From Pseudoselenomonas ruminantium (GTDB lineage: Bacteria; Bacillota; Negativicutes; Selenomonadales; Selenomonadaceae): 62,815 bases of DNA. This document shows, one piece after another, positions 1 to 7,798 of the stretch. The notes under the pieces are model-generated. The model saw nothing but the letters and a program-made list of their open reading frames with translations, was not told the DNA's origin and did not search any database. The position numbers and the translations under genes are program-made. Location of the stretch: the NCBI RefSeq assembly GCF_900104055.1, contig NZ_FNJQ01000022.1:1-62815 (forward strand), in the 5' to 3' direction. Each line of letters starts with the position of its first letter. Position 1 is the first letter of the stretch.

Positions 1-242
1 TGCAAAAACAGGGCATGACACAAAGTATGTCCCGTGTAGCCCACTGCATTGACAATGGGCCTATGGAAGGATTTTGGGGTATTCTCAAGCGTGAAATGTA
101 CTATGGCAGGCGTTTTACCAGCAAAAGTAGCCTCATGAATTCAATTAAAGCCTACATCCATTATTACAACAACAGGCGTGTGCAACGTAATCTCGGAATC
201 CTAACGCCGATAGAGAAACACAGCTTGTATTTAGCCGCATAA
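1..242 (+). CDS. IS3-family transposase (OrfB), C-terminal part, cut by the window edge
   Basis: This is the end of the DDE integrase core of an IS3-family transposase, which cuts and joins the element's DNA ends. The frame is already open at the first base (reading from position 3), so the ATG at 15 is internal. The block TQSMSRVAHCIDNGPMEGFW followed by GILKRE is the conserved region carrying the last catalytic acid (the E of LKRE). The tail YIHYYNNRRVQRNLG and TPIE is the usual IS3 ending. About 80 residues of a normal 270-300 are visible. The family call is secure; subgroup and activity are not. Confidence 0.85.
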   Translation, partial: QKQGMTQSMSRVAHCIDNGPMEGFWGILKREMYYGRRFTSKSSLMNSIKAYIHYYNNRRVQRNLGILTPIEKHSLYLAA

Positions 243-247
243 AAAGA

Positions 248-290
248 CCGGCAGACGAATCTGCCGGCCAAAGAAATTTTATATTTTTTT
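248..290 (+). terminator. Intrinsic terminator of the IS transposase
   Basis: The stem CCGGCAGA/TCTGCCGG (248-255 and 260-267) has a CGAA tetraloop and is followed by an A/T-rich stretch with a seven-T run. It lies just after the transposase stop and inside the right terminal repeat. Confidence 0.7.
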
Positions 291-343
291 ATTGTCCTCT
301 TGACGGGTAGCAGTTCAATTTTTGACTGGTCAATCTGCATTTC

Positions 344-3300
344 CTAGTGACTTGCCACCACGTTGTTATTATCTTTTTTCTCCTGCTTAGGCCCGCGTTC
401 CTTGGCTACGGCCAGCATGAGTTTGATGCGGTTGAGCTGGTTGACTTCACTGGAACCGGCATCGCAGTCGATAGCAGTGATGTTGGCTCCCTTGTAGGCG
501 TTGCGCAATTCGTGCATGACGCCTTTGCCCGTGATATGGTTGGGCAGGCAGCCGAAGGGCTGCAGGCAGACCACATTGGGCACGCCTTCGTCGATAAGCT
601 TGACCATCTCGCCGGTCAGGAACCAGCCTTCGCCAGCCATATTGCCCAGGCTTACATGGCGGGAAGCCAGTTTCGCCGTGTCATAAATAGATTGGGGCGG
701 CAGGAAGTGTTTGCTTTCCCGCAGAGCTTTCTTCATGGGACGGCGGAAGAATTCAATCATCTTGATGAACATCTTGCCGAATACCTCTTCCTTGTAGGAG
801 CCCGCCAGCAGATTCCGCTTGGCAATGGCATCATAGGCAGAATAAAGGAAGAAGTCCACAAAGTCCGGCATAACCACTTCGGCCCCTTCGTCCATGAGTA
901 CCTTCTCGATATGGTTGTTGGCCACAGGATGATACTTCACGAGGATTTCCCCCACGATGCCCACCTTGGGCTTCCAGAGGTCTTCCTGCACGGGCAGATG
1001 GTCGAATTCCCTGACCATGGCCTTGATATTGTTGCGGAAGCGGAAGTAATTGCCCCGCACGATTTCTTCCTTGGCCCGTTCCATCCACTTGTCAAAGAGT
1101 TCCTTGGTAGAACCTTTGGTGATCTCATAAGGCATGGTGCGGTTGCGCACATTCATCAGTGTATCACCATATACTGCTGCCTTGATGGCATCCACCAGCA
1201 TGCTGCGGCCCATATGGAAGGAATCCGTTTCCTCCTTGAGGCCGTGGACGGCGAATACCGGCACCTGTGGAAAACCAGCATGCTTCAATGCCTGCCGCAG
1301 GACGCTGAGATAGTTCGTGGCCCGGCAGGCACCGCAGGTCTGGAACAGCATGATGCTGGTATGGTCGGGGTCGCAAAGGCCATCCTTCAAGGCGGAAATC
1401 AGCTGGCCGATAACCACGATAGCGGGATAGCACATATCGTTATGCACATACCGCAGGCCTGTATCAATGGCATGCTTATCCGGCATAGGCGGAATCACAG
1501 CCTTGAGACCATGCTTTCTGAGTACGGTCTGAAAAAGTTCAAAATGAATAGGGGCCATCTGCGGTGCAAGTACCGTATGGGTTTTCTTGCAATCCTCCGT
1601 GAAATGCGGGCGCTCAATCTCCGCCACAGCCCGATAGGCCACAGGCTTCTTGCGGGCCAACGCAGCCATCAGGGAACGCAGGCGGATACGGGCTGCGCCG
1701 AGGTTGGATACTTCATCGAGCTTGATCATGGTGTAGATGCGCTGATGTTTCTCCAGGATATCCTTGACCTGCTCCGTGGTCAGGGCATCGAGGCCGCAGC
1801 CAAAGGAGCTGAACTGAATCAGGGTAAGGTTCGGATGCTCCGCCACGAACTGCGCCGCATGATACAGGCGGGCATGATAGCTCCACTGATTGACCACCTG
1901 CAAGCGCTGGGCCTTGACCGGCAGATGATAGACCGCATCTTCCGACAGGATAGGCAGCTTGTAGGACTGAATCATCTCGGGAATGCCATGGTTGATTTCC
2001 GGGTCCACATGATAGGGACGCCCCACCAGCATGATAGCCTGCTGGCCGGTGCGTTCGATATGCTCCAGAATCTTCTTGCCGTATTCCCGCACATCATCCC
2101 GGTAATGGGCGATTTCCACATAACCTGCTTCCACCGCGCCAGCGATTTCCTGCCTGCTGATGCCTTCTTTTTTGCCCAATTCTTCATACAGGCGGGCAAT
2201 CAGGCGCTTCTTATCGTGAATGGGAACAAAGGGCTGGATGAAGTCAATGTTTTCCTGCCGCAGCACATCCATATTGCCCCGGATATTTTCAGCATAGGAC
2301 GCCACAATCGGGCAGTTGAAATGATTGTCCGAATCATGCACCTCGTCCTCCATATTGTAAGGAGCACAGGGATAGAATATCTTCTTGATGCCCTTCTCTA
2401 CCAAATCCATGATATGACCATGGGTAATCTTGGCAGGATAGCAAAGGGAATCCGAGGGCACGGTGGCCATGCCCTTATAATACATCTTTGCACTGGATTT
2501 ACCCGACAGTTCCACCCGATACCCCAGGAAGGTCAGGAACGTGAACCAGAAGGGATAATCCTCATACATATTGAGCACGCGCGGGATGCCGATGGTGCCC
2601 CGGCTCGGATGTTCCAACGGCCGGTAGTATTTGAAGACTCGCTTGTACTTATAGGCATAGATATTGGGTGTCTCTTCCTCGGTCTGCTTCTGGCCGCCAA
2701 TGCCCCGCTCACAGCGGTTGCCCGTGAAGTATTTGCCCCCATCGGGGAATTTCTGCATGGTGATCAGGCAGCTGTTGCCGCAGCCCTTGCAACGGTAAGA
2801 GCTGGTGTCCACATGGAATTCCTGCAATTTGTCAAAGGGCAGGATAGCCGATCGCTCCTGACCGCTTTCCAACGCCAGGATAGCAGCACCATAAGCCCCC
2901 ATAAGGCCGGCGATATCGGGACGGATAACCTCCCTGTCCAGCAGCTTTTCCATACAGCGCAGCACGGCATCATTATAGAACGTGCCCCCCTGCACAACGA
3001 TATGGTCGCCGAGTTCCCGCACATCCTTGAGCTGCATGACCTTGAACAGCGCATTCTTGATGACAGAAAAGGCGATACCAGCGGAGATATCCGCCACCTC
3101 AGCGCCTTCCTTCTGGGCCTGCTTGACCTTGGAATTCATGAACACCGTACAGCGGGTGCCCAAATCCACCGGTGCCTTGGACTTCAATGCCTTCTTGGCA
3201 AACTCTGCCGGTGTCATGGACAGGCCCTCGGCAAAGTTCTGGATAAAGGAACCGCAGCCCGCCGAGCAGGCTTCGTTCAGCGTGATATTGCCGATACTGC

Positions 3301-4600
3301 CGTCCTTGACGAAGAAGCACTTCATATCCTGACCGCCGATATCCAGCACGAAGGTAACCTCCGGACAGAATTCCTGCGCCGCCCGCAGATGGGCAAAGGT
3401 CTCTACCTCGCCGCCGTCCGCATGGAGCGCAGCCTTGACAATGGCCTCGCCATACCCCGTGGTCATGGTGCTGGCAATATAGGCAGAGTCCGGCATAGCC
3501 TGATAGAGGGCCTGCATCTCCCGCACCACGGTGGAGAGCGGCGATCCCTGATTGCTGCCATAGGAGGTATAAAGAATCTCCTTGTCTTTGCCAATAGCAG
3601 TTATCTTGGTGGTGGTGGAACCTGCATCAATGCCCACATAGACCGGGCCCTGATAATTCTGGAAATCCCCCCGCTTTACCTTATCCCTGTCGTGACGGGC
3701 CTTGAATTCCGCGTATTCCGCCTCGCTGGCAAACAGGGTAAAATCCGCTTTACGGGTTTCGCCAGCCGCCGCAGCCTTGGCCTGAGCAATGCCCTGTTCC
3801 AGACGGGCCACGTCGATTTCCTGCGCTTCCTCAGACAGAGCCGCACCCATGGCCACGAAATAATTGCCATAATCCACGCTGACCACATGGCCATTATCTA
3901 ATTTGAGTGTTTCGATAAAACGTTTGCGCAATTCGGGCAAAAAATGCAACGGGCCGCCCAAGAATGCCACATGCCCATCAATCGGACGCCCCTGCGCCAG
4001 ATTGCCAATGGTCTGGTTGACCACGGCCTGGAAGATGGACAGGGCAATATCGGCCTTTTCCGCACCATCGTTCATCAAAGCCTGGATATCCGTCTTGGCA
4101 AAAACGCCGCAGCGGGAAGCAATGGTATAGATCTGCCTGCCTTTCGCCGCCAGCTCGTTAAGGCCAGTGGCATCTGTCGAAAGCAGGGAAGCCATATGGT
4201 CGATAAAAGAACCGGTGCCCCCGGCACATACGCCATTCATGCGCTGTTCCGGCGCCTCGCCGAAGTAGGTGATCTTGGCATCCTCGCCGCCCAATTCCAC
4301 CACGGTATCCGTCTGCGGAATGAGATTCTTCACCGCCGCCGCACAGGCAATAACCTCTTGCACAAAGGGCAGGCCAATACGCTGTGCAATGCCCATGCCG
4401 GCTGAACCCGTAAGCGCAAAGGTGAATTTCTTCTCGCCTACCAAGGACTTCAACTGCGTCAGGTTCTCCTGCAACGCATTGCCAATTTCTGAAAAATGCC
4501 GGGCATAGTTCTTGTAGAGAATATTCTTCTCATGATCCAGCACTACCAGTTTGATGGTCGTGGAGCCCACATCTATACCCACATTCAAAAGGGACTTCAT
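344..4600 (-). CDS. Giant 2-hydroxyacyl-CoA dehydratase activase-type protein (BadF/BcrA ATPase x2 + DUF2229/dehydratase-like)
   Basis: This 1418-residue protein fuses two ASKHA-fold activase domains to a long C-terminal part of the DUF2229 and HgdB-like type. The first ATPase domain starts at GIDVGSTTIK (residues 8-17), with candidate Fe-S cysteines in GVCAGGTGSF (Cys125) and SRCGVFAKTD (Cys164). The second starts at GIDAGSTTTK near 323 and has matching cysteines in ACSAGCGSF and LGTRCTVF. CKGCGNSC near 660 looks like another metal site. In the short relatives (HgdC) the [4Fe-4S] activase passes an electron to a dehydratase with ATP hydrolysis. The substrate of these long versions is generally unknown, and no dehydratase subunits lie nearby. 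The ATG has AGGTGG upstream. The gene stands alone behind its own promoter and folded leader. Family is secure, substrate unknown. Confidence 0.85.
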   Translation of the reverse strand: MKSLLNVGIDVGSTTIKLVVLDHEKNILYKNYARHFSEIGNALQENLTQLKSLVGEKKFTFALTGSAGMGIAQRIGLPFVQEVIACAAAVKNLIPQTDTVVELGGEDAKITYFGEAPEQRMNGVCAGGTGSFIDHMASLLSTDATGLNELAAKGRQIYTIASRCGVFAKTDIQALMNDGAEKADIALSIFQAVVNQTIGNLAQGRPIDGHVAFLGGPLHFLPELRKRFIETLKLDNGHVVSVDYGNYFVAMGAALSEEAQEIDVARLEQGIAQAKAAAAGETRKADFTLFASEAEYAEFKARHDRDKVKRGDFQNYQGPVYVGIDAGSTTTKITAIGKDKEILYTSYGSNQGSPLSTVVREMQALYQAMPDSAYIASTMTTGYGEAIVKAALHADGGEVETFAHLRAAQEFCPEVTFVLDIGGQDMKCFFVKDGSIGNITLNEACSAGCGSFIQNFAEGLSMTPAEFAKKALKSKAPVDLGTRCTVFMNSKVKQAQKEGAEVADISAGIAFSVIKNALFKVMQLKDVRELGDHIVVQGGTFYNDAVLRCMEKLLDREVIRPDIAGLMGAYGAAILALESGQERSAILPFDKLQEFHVDTSSYRCKGCGNSCLITMQKFPDGGKYFTGNRCERGIGGQKQTEEETPNIYAYKYKRVFKYYRPLEHPSRGTIGIPRVLNMYEDYPFWFTFLTFLGYRVELSGKSSAKMYYKGMATVPSDSLCYPAKITHGHIMDLVEKGIKKIFYPCAPYNMEDEVHDSDNHFNCPIVASYAENIRGNMDVLRQENIDFIQPFVPIHDKKRLIARLYEELGKKEGISRQEIAGAVEAGYVEIAHYRDDVREYGKKILEHIERTGQQAIMLVGRPYHVDPEINHGIPEMIQSYKLPILSEDAVYHLPVKAQRLQVVNQWSYHARLYHAAQFVAEHPNLTLIQFSSFGCGLDALTTEQVKDILEKHQRIYTMIKLDEVSNLGAARIRLRSLMAALARKKPVAYRAVAEIERPHFTEDCKKTHTVLAPQMAPIHFELFQTVLRKHGLKAVIPPMPDKHAIDTGLRYVHNDMCYPAIVVIGQLISALKDGLCDPDHTSIMLFQTCGACRATNYLSVLRQALKHAGFPQVPVFAVHGLKEETDSFHMGRSMLVDAIKAAVYGDTLMNVRNRTMPYEITKGSTKELFDKWMERAKEEIVRGNYFRFRNNIKAMVREFDHLPVQEDLWKPKVGIVGEILVKYHPVANNHIEKVLMDEGAEVVMPDFVDFFLYSAYDAIAKRNLLAGSYKEEVFGKMFIKMIEFFRRPMKKALRESKHFLPPQSIYDTAKLASRHVSLGNMAGEGWFLTGEMVKLIDEGVPNVVCLQPFGCLPNHITGKGVMHELRNAYKGANITAIDCDAGSSEVNQLNRIKLMLAVAKERGPKQEKKDNNNVVASH

Positions 4601-4746
4601 AGTTTCACCACCTGAGATATTTACATAAAGCTAGATGAAAAAACCTCCGATTTTTCATCAGCCCTTGCACGAAATCTAAACGATTCTGCGCCTTACAGGC
4701 TGGACTCGCAAAGATTTCGTAGTAGAGAACCTCTTTTTCAGGTTCC
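4601..4746 (-). promoter_or_regulatory. Folded 5' leader of the activase gene
   Basis: About 146 nt lie between the predicted transcription start and the ATG. In transcribed order there is GAACCT/AGGTTC near the 5' end. Next comes a perfect 9-bp stem ACGAAATCT/AGATTTCGT (4712-4720 with 4669-4677) enclosing a small GCC-TGTAA-GGC hairpin. Last is a perfect 9-bp stem GATGAAAAA/TTTTTCATC (4634-4659) ending 34 nt before the start codon. I do not recognise it as a known riboswitch class. Confidence 0.55.
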
Positions 4747-4752
4747 TTTCAT

Positions 4753-4781
4753 ATTATATAAAATTCAATCCTTTGGTGCAA
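4753..4781 (-). promoter_or_regulatory. Sigma-A promoter of the activase gene
   Basis: TTGCAC (4776-4781), a 17-bp spacer and a perfect TATAAT (4753-4758) are read on the minus strand. The -35 box lies only a few bases downstream of the stop codon of the preceding hydrolase gene, so the activase is its own transcription unit. Confidence 0.8.
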
Positions 4782-4786
4782 GGAAA

Positions 4787-5761
4787 TTAATCACTTTGCA
4801 TATAAGGAGCCGTGAACTCCCGTACCGTCTTGAAATACAACTCCTCATCCTTCTGACAGGCCACGCCGTGTACGGCATCGTGAATCAGCAGCAAACTCTT
4901 ATCCGGGGCTTTAGCATCCCGATAGAGCTGTTCCGCCATAGCCGGCGGCACCAAGGCGTCTTTCGTCCCATGGATAAACAGGATGGGTACCTTCGCATGC
5001 ATCACCGCCACTTCGGGCACGGCCTGATTCAGGCTGAAGCCCGCCACCTGTTGGCAGCGCCAGTCCAGGAGATTCATAGCCGGGAACGCCGGCAGACCTA
5101 AAGATTCGTGGATCTGATGCACGAGCAGGTCAAAAGCGCTAGTATAGCCGCTTTCCTCCACGCAAGCTGCTACGTTAGCAGGCAAGTCATCATCATCGCA
5201 GGCCATCATTACCGTGGCGGCCCCCATGGATACACCATGCATGATGATCTTGGCCTGGGGATAGTAGAGCGCAATACGCTTAGCCCAATCCACCATATCC
5301 TGACTTTCCTTATAGCCCATGGTCAGATAGCGTCCCTCACTCTTCCCTGCCGCCCGCAGATCCGGCGTCAGCACATGATAGCCCATGCGCAGGTAATACG
5401 TGGCAATGTAATAGGAATTCTCCTGTGTACCGCCGTAACCATGGACCACAATGGCCCACTTCTTTCCTCCATTATCTTCATCGGGATAAAAATGCGTGGC
5501 CTTGAGGATGAGATTATCCCGGGATGTCAGCGTCCATTCTTCATTGGTATAATCCGGCTTATCATAGTGACGCGCCTCCGGCGGCATCAACAGGGCAAAG
5601 GCCCGCGGCGGCTCCTGTGGATTTTCCACCGTACCACGTTCCAGCCCAAAATGCACCGCATAATTGCCGACAAAATATCCTGTTCCCAAAACAAAGGCCG
5701 TAACCAGCAGCACCGTGGTCACCAGCGCAGTCAGGATACAGGATAAAACTGTTTTATGCAT
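4787..5761 (-). CDS. Membrane-anchored alpha/beta hydrolase
   Basis: Residues 8-30 form one hydrophobic segment without a clear cleavage site, so the protein (324 residues) is probably anchored with its catalytic domain outside the membrane. The serine hydrolase triad is visible: nucleophile elbow HGVSMG, acid in GTKDALVPP, histidine in HDAVHG. HGYGGTQE supplies the oxyanion region. The family resembles the YfhR/BAAT-type group of small extracytoplasmic esterases or peptidases. Its substrate is unknown. I placed the start at 5761, where AAAGGTG precedes the ATG, not at an upstream ATG (5797) with no ribosome binding site. The neighbours are unrelated. Confidence 0.8.
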   Translation of the reverse strand: MHKTVLSCILTALVTTVLLVTAFVLGTGYFVGNYAVHFGLERGTVENPQEPPRAFALLMPPEARHYDKPDYTNEEWTLTSRDNLILKATHFYPDEDNGGKKWAIVVHGYGGTQENSYYIATYYLRMGYHVLTPDLRAAGKSEGRYLTMGYKESQDMVDWAKRIALYYPQAKIIMHGVSMGAATVMMACDDDDLPANVAACVEESGYTSAFDLLVHQIHESLGLPAFPAMNLLDWRCQQVAGFSLNQAVPEVAVMHAKVPILFIHGTKDALVPPAMAEQLYRDAKAPDKSLLLIHDAVHGVACQKDEELYFKTVREFTAPYMQSD

Positions 5762-5859
5762 GGAATCACCTTTCAAAATCAAACTCAAATCAGACAAATA
5801 TGATTTTATTGTAACATTGTTACGAGCTTTTTTCCATAGGGCATGAGGGTACGAAAACA

Positions 5860-5938
5860 GCCCGGGGACAGATACTGTTTTTCCAGAGCGTTTGGCGCTT
5901 GCGTCTCAGCGTTGGAAAAATAGTATCCGTCCCCGGGC
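5860..5938. repeat. Long palindromic element, copy A
   Basis: A 79-nt hairpin. The 25-nt arms begin GCCCGGGGAC and end GTTTTTCC/GGAAAAAT, with two mismatches. The 29-nt loop contains AGCGTTTGGCGCTTGCGTC. It lies between the leuA stop and the hydrolase start. Copies B (12852) and C (56637) share the layout and loop but have different, still self-complementary stems. Confidence 0.8.
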
Positions 5939-5964
5939 ATCTTCATATATCGAACTAAACCGTA

Positions 5965-7635
5965 TTACTTGCCTGCCTGCATCCGATTGATGGCACTGAA
6001 GAGTGCCTGAATGGACGCGGTGATGATATCCGTATCCATGCCGGCCCCCCAATGAGTTGTGCCAGCTTCATCTTTGATGCCGATATAGGCAATAGCCTTG
6101 GAATGCTGGCCTATTTCGAGTGCATGCTCACTGTAGGTGAGGTCCTTGTACTTCACGCCCAGATTCTTCTGCAGGGCGTTGGAAACAGCATCCAGCCGGC
6201 CATTGCCCTTGGCGACGAAAGTCTCCGGCTGGCCGTTGATCTTGAGGTCAACTGTACCGGAACGAGTGCCGTCCGGTTCTTTCTTGAGCAGGAAGTCCAC
6301 GAGCTCATAAGGCTCGGCGATATTGACATACTCATTCTGGAAAATCTGATAGATCTCATCCGGCATAAGCTCCTTGTGCTTGTGGTCGGAAACAGACTTG
6401 ACGCGGTAGCCGAAATCCTCACGCATCTTCTTGGGCATATCGATGCCGTATTTCTGCTCCATGATGAAGCCCACGCCGCCCTTGCCGGACTGGCTGTTGA
6501 TGCGGATGACATCGCCATCGTACTCGCGGCCGACATCCTGTGGATCGATATAGAGATACGGCAAGGTCCATTTGTCCGGGTTCTTCTCGTCCTTCCACTT
6601 CATGCCCTTGGCAATCGCATCCTGATGGGAACCAGAGAAAGCGGCAAAGACAAGCTTGCCCGCATAGGGCTGGCGGTAGCTGACCTGCATGCGCGTCAGG
6701 CGCTCATATGTATCTACAAGGTCCGACATATGCGAAAAGTCCAGCCCCGGATCGACGCCTAATGCAAACATATTCATGCCCACAGTCACGATATCCACAT
6801 TGCCCGTGCGCTCGCCATTGCCAAACAGCGTGCCTTCGACGCGGTCAGCACCGGCCAGCAGGCCCATTTCTGTATCGGCTACGCCACAACCGCGGTCATT
6901 GTGGGGATGGAGGGACAGCACCACATTGTCACGGTATTTCAGATGCTTGTTCATATAGGCAATCTGCATGGCATAGACATGGGGCATGGACATTTCCACG
7001 GTTACCGGCAGGTTGATGATGGCCTTGCGGTCAGCAGTCGGCTGCCATACATCCAGCACAGCATTGCAGACTTCAAGCGCATATTCCGGTTCCGTACCCG
7101 TGAAGGATTCCGGCGAATACTCGAAACGGTAGTTCTCGCCCGCTTCTTCCGTGAGCTCTTTGAGGAGTTTGGCACCTTCTACGGCAATCTGCTTGATCTC
7201 CTCCTTGGACTTGCGGAACACCTGCTCACGCTGTGCCACGGAGGTTGAATTATAGACATGTACGATGGCATTCTTGACGCCCTTGAGGGCTTCGAAAGTC
7301 TTGCGGATGATATGTTCGCGGGCCTGCGTCAGCACCTGGATGGTCACGTCGTCCGGAATCAGGTCATCTTCCACCAGACGGCGCAGGAATTCATATTCCG
7401 TTTCCGAAGCAGCCGGGAAACCAACTTCGATTTCCTTGAAGCCCACCTTCAGCAGCATCTTGTAGAATTCCAATTTTTCATCCAGATTCATGGGAATGAT
7501 CAGGGCCTGATTGCCGTCCCGCATATCCACACTGCACCAGACTGGTGCCTTGTCGGGAGCATCTTTCTTCGCCCATTCCAGATCGATTTCCGGCGGCATG
7601 AAATAACCTTTGCTGTACTTCTGATAATTCATCAT
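5965..7635 (-). CDS. leuA: 2-isopropylmalate synthase, long (yeast-like) type
   Basis: It condenses acetyl-CoA with 2-ketoisovalerate, the first committed step of leucine synthesis, in the cytoplasm. The protein has 556 residues. It shows the HMG-CoA-lyase-like barrel signature DMRDGNQAL near residue 40 and the metal-binding and catalytic stretch SLHPHNDRGCGVADTEMG. A linker follows, then the C-terminal leucine-binding regulatory domain from about residue 425. The length and MNYQKYSKGYFMPP start are those of the longer LeuA class, not the 510-residue bacterial type. The start at 7635 follows GGAGGGG; a second ATG is adjacent at 7632. No other leu gene is adjacent. An intrinsic terminator sits between its likely promoter and the ribosome binding site. 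Confidence 0.93.
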   Translation of the reverse strand: MMNYQKYSKGYFMPPEIDLEWAKKDAPDKAPVWCSVDMRDGNQALIIPMNLDEKLEFYKMLLKVGFKEIEVGFPAASETEYEFLRRLVEDDLIPDDVTIQVLTQAREHIIRKTFEALKGVKNAIVHVYNSTSVAQREQVFRKSKEEIKQIAVEGAKLLKELTEEAGENYRFEYSPESFTGTEPEYALEVCNAVLDVWQPTADRKAIINLPVTVEMSMPHVYAMQIAYMNKHLKYRDNVVLSLHPHNDRGCGVADTEMGLLAGADRVEGTLFGNGERTGNVDIVTVGMNMFALGVDPGLDFSHMSDLVDTYERLTRMQVSYRQPYAGKLVFAAFSGSHQDAIAKGMKWKDEKNPDKWTLPYLYIDPQDVGREYDGDVIRINSQSGKGGVGFIMEQKYGIDMPKKMREDFGYRVKSVSDHKHKELMPDEIYQIFQNEYVNIAEPYELVDFLLKKEPDGTRSGTVDLKINGQPETFVAKGNGRLDAVSNALQKNLGVKYKDLTYSEHALEIGQHSKAIAYIGIKDEAGTTHWGAGMDTDIITASIQALFSAINRMQAGK

Positions 7636-7652
7636 CGGCTTTCCCCTCCATA

Positions 7653-7697
7653 TCAAAAAAAATCCCTTCGCCTCCCAGGCAGGGAGACGAAAGGATT
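7653..7697 (-). terminator. Intrinsic terminator directly ahead of leuA (candidate attenuator)
   Basis: Read on the minus strand, a stem of about 16 bp pairs AATCCTTTCGTCTCCC (7682-7697) with GGGAGGCGAAGGGATT (7661-7676), including two U-G pairs. A run of eight T follows. It ends only a few bases before the leuA GGAGGGG. It could end acrB transcripts, but anything starting upstream must pass it to reach leuA. Confidence 0.75.
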
Positions 7698-7744
7698 TAC
7701 TCTATCAGCTTACAAAATTTACGCGTTTCCCTGTGTCGTATACT

Positions 7745-7773
7745 ACGATAACACACAGCGCATATTTTGGCAA
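7745..7773 (-). promoter_or_regulatory. Possible promoter of leuA
   Basis: TTGCCA (7768-7773), 17 bp, TATCGT (7745-7750) on the minus strand, just after the acrB stop. The -10 match is only moderate. If used, it gives a leader of about 100 nt containing the terminator at 7653-7697. Confidence 0.45.
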
Positions 7774-7798
7774 GCATTTTGTATATTTTTGTAAACCA

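Larger units (their letters stand above)
1..317 (+). mobile_element. Right end of an IS3-family (IS150-like) insertion sequence
   Basis: The window opens inside a transposase frame and the element seems to end at 317. Positions 293-317 read as a typical IS3/IS150-group terminal inverted repeat (inward end TGAACTGCTACCCGTC on the minus strand). The left end and any target duplication lie outside the window, so the element's intactness cannot be judged. Its end is 26 bp past the stop codon of the convergent activase gene, so it landed in the 3' flank without breaking that gene. Confidence 0.75.

Noticed and set aside
347-3901. 1184-codon open frame on the plus strand opposite the activase gene
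   Set aside because: It is a shadow of codon bias in the real minus-strand gene. It has no recognisable domain, low-complexity composition and no ribosome binding site, and the minus-strand product is clearly conserved.
7636-7740. T-box or leucine leader-peptide attenuator for leuA
   Set aside because: No TGGTACC-like T-box, no specifier-like fold and no short frame rich in Leu codons were found, so only the terminator itself is reported.
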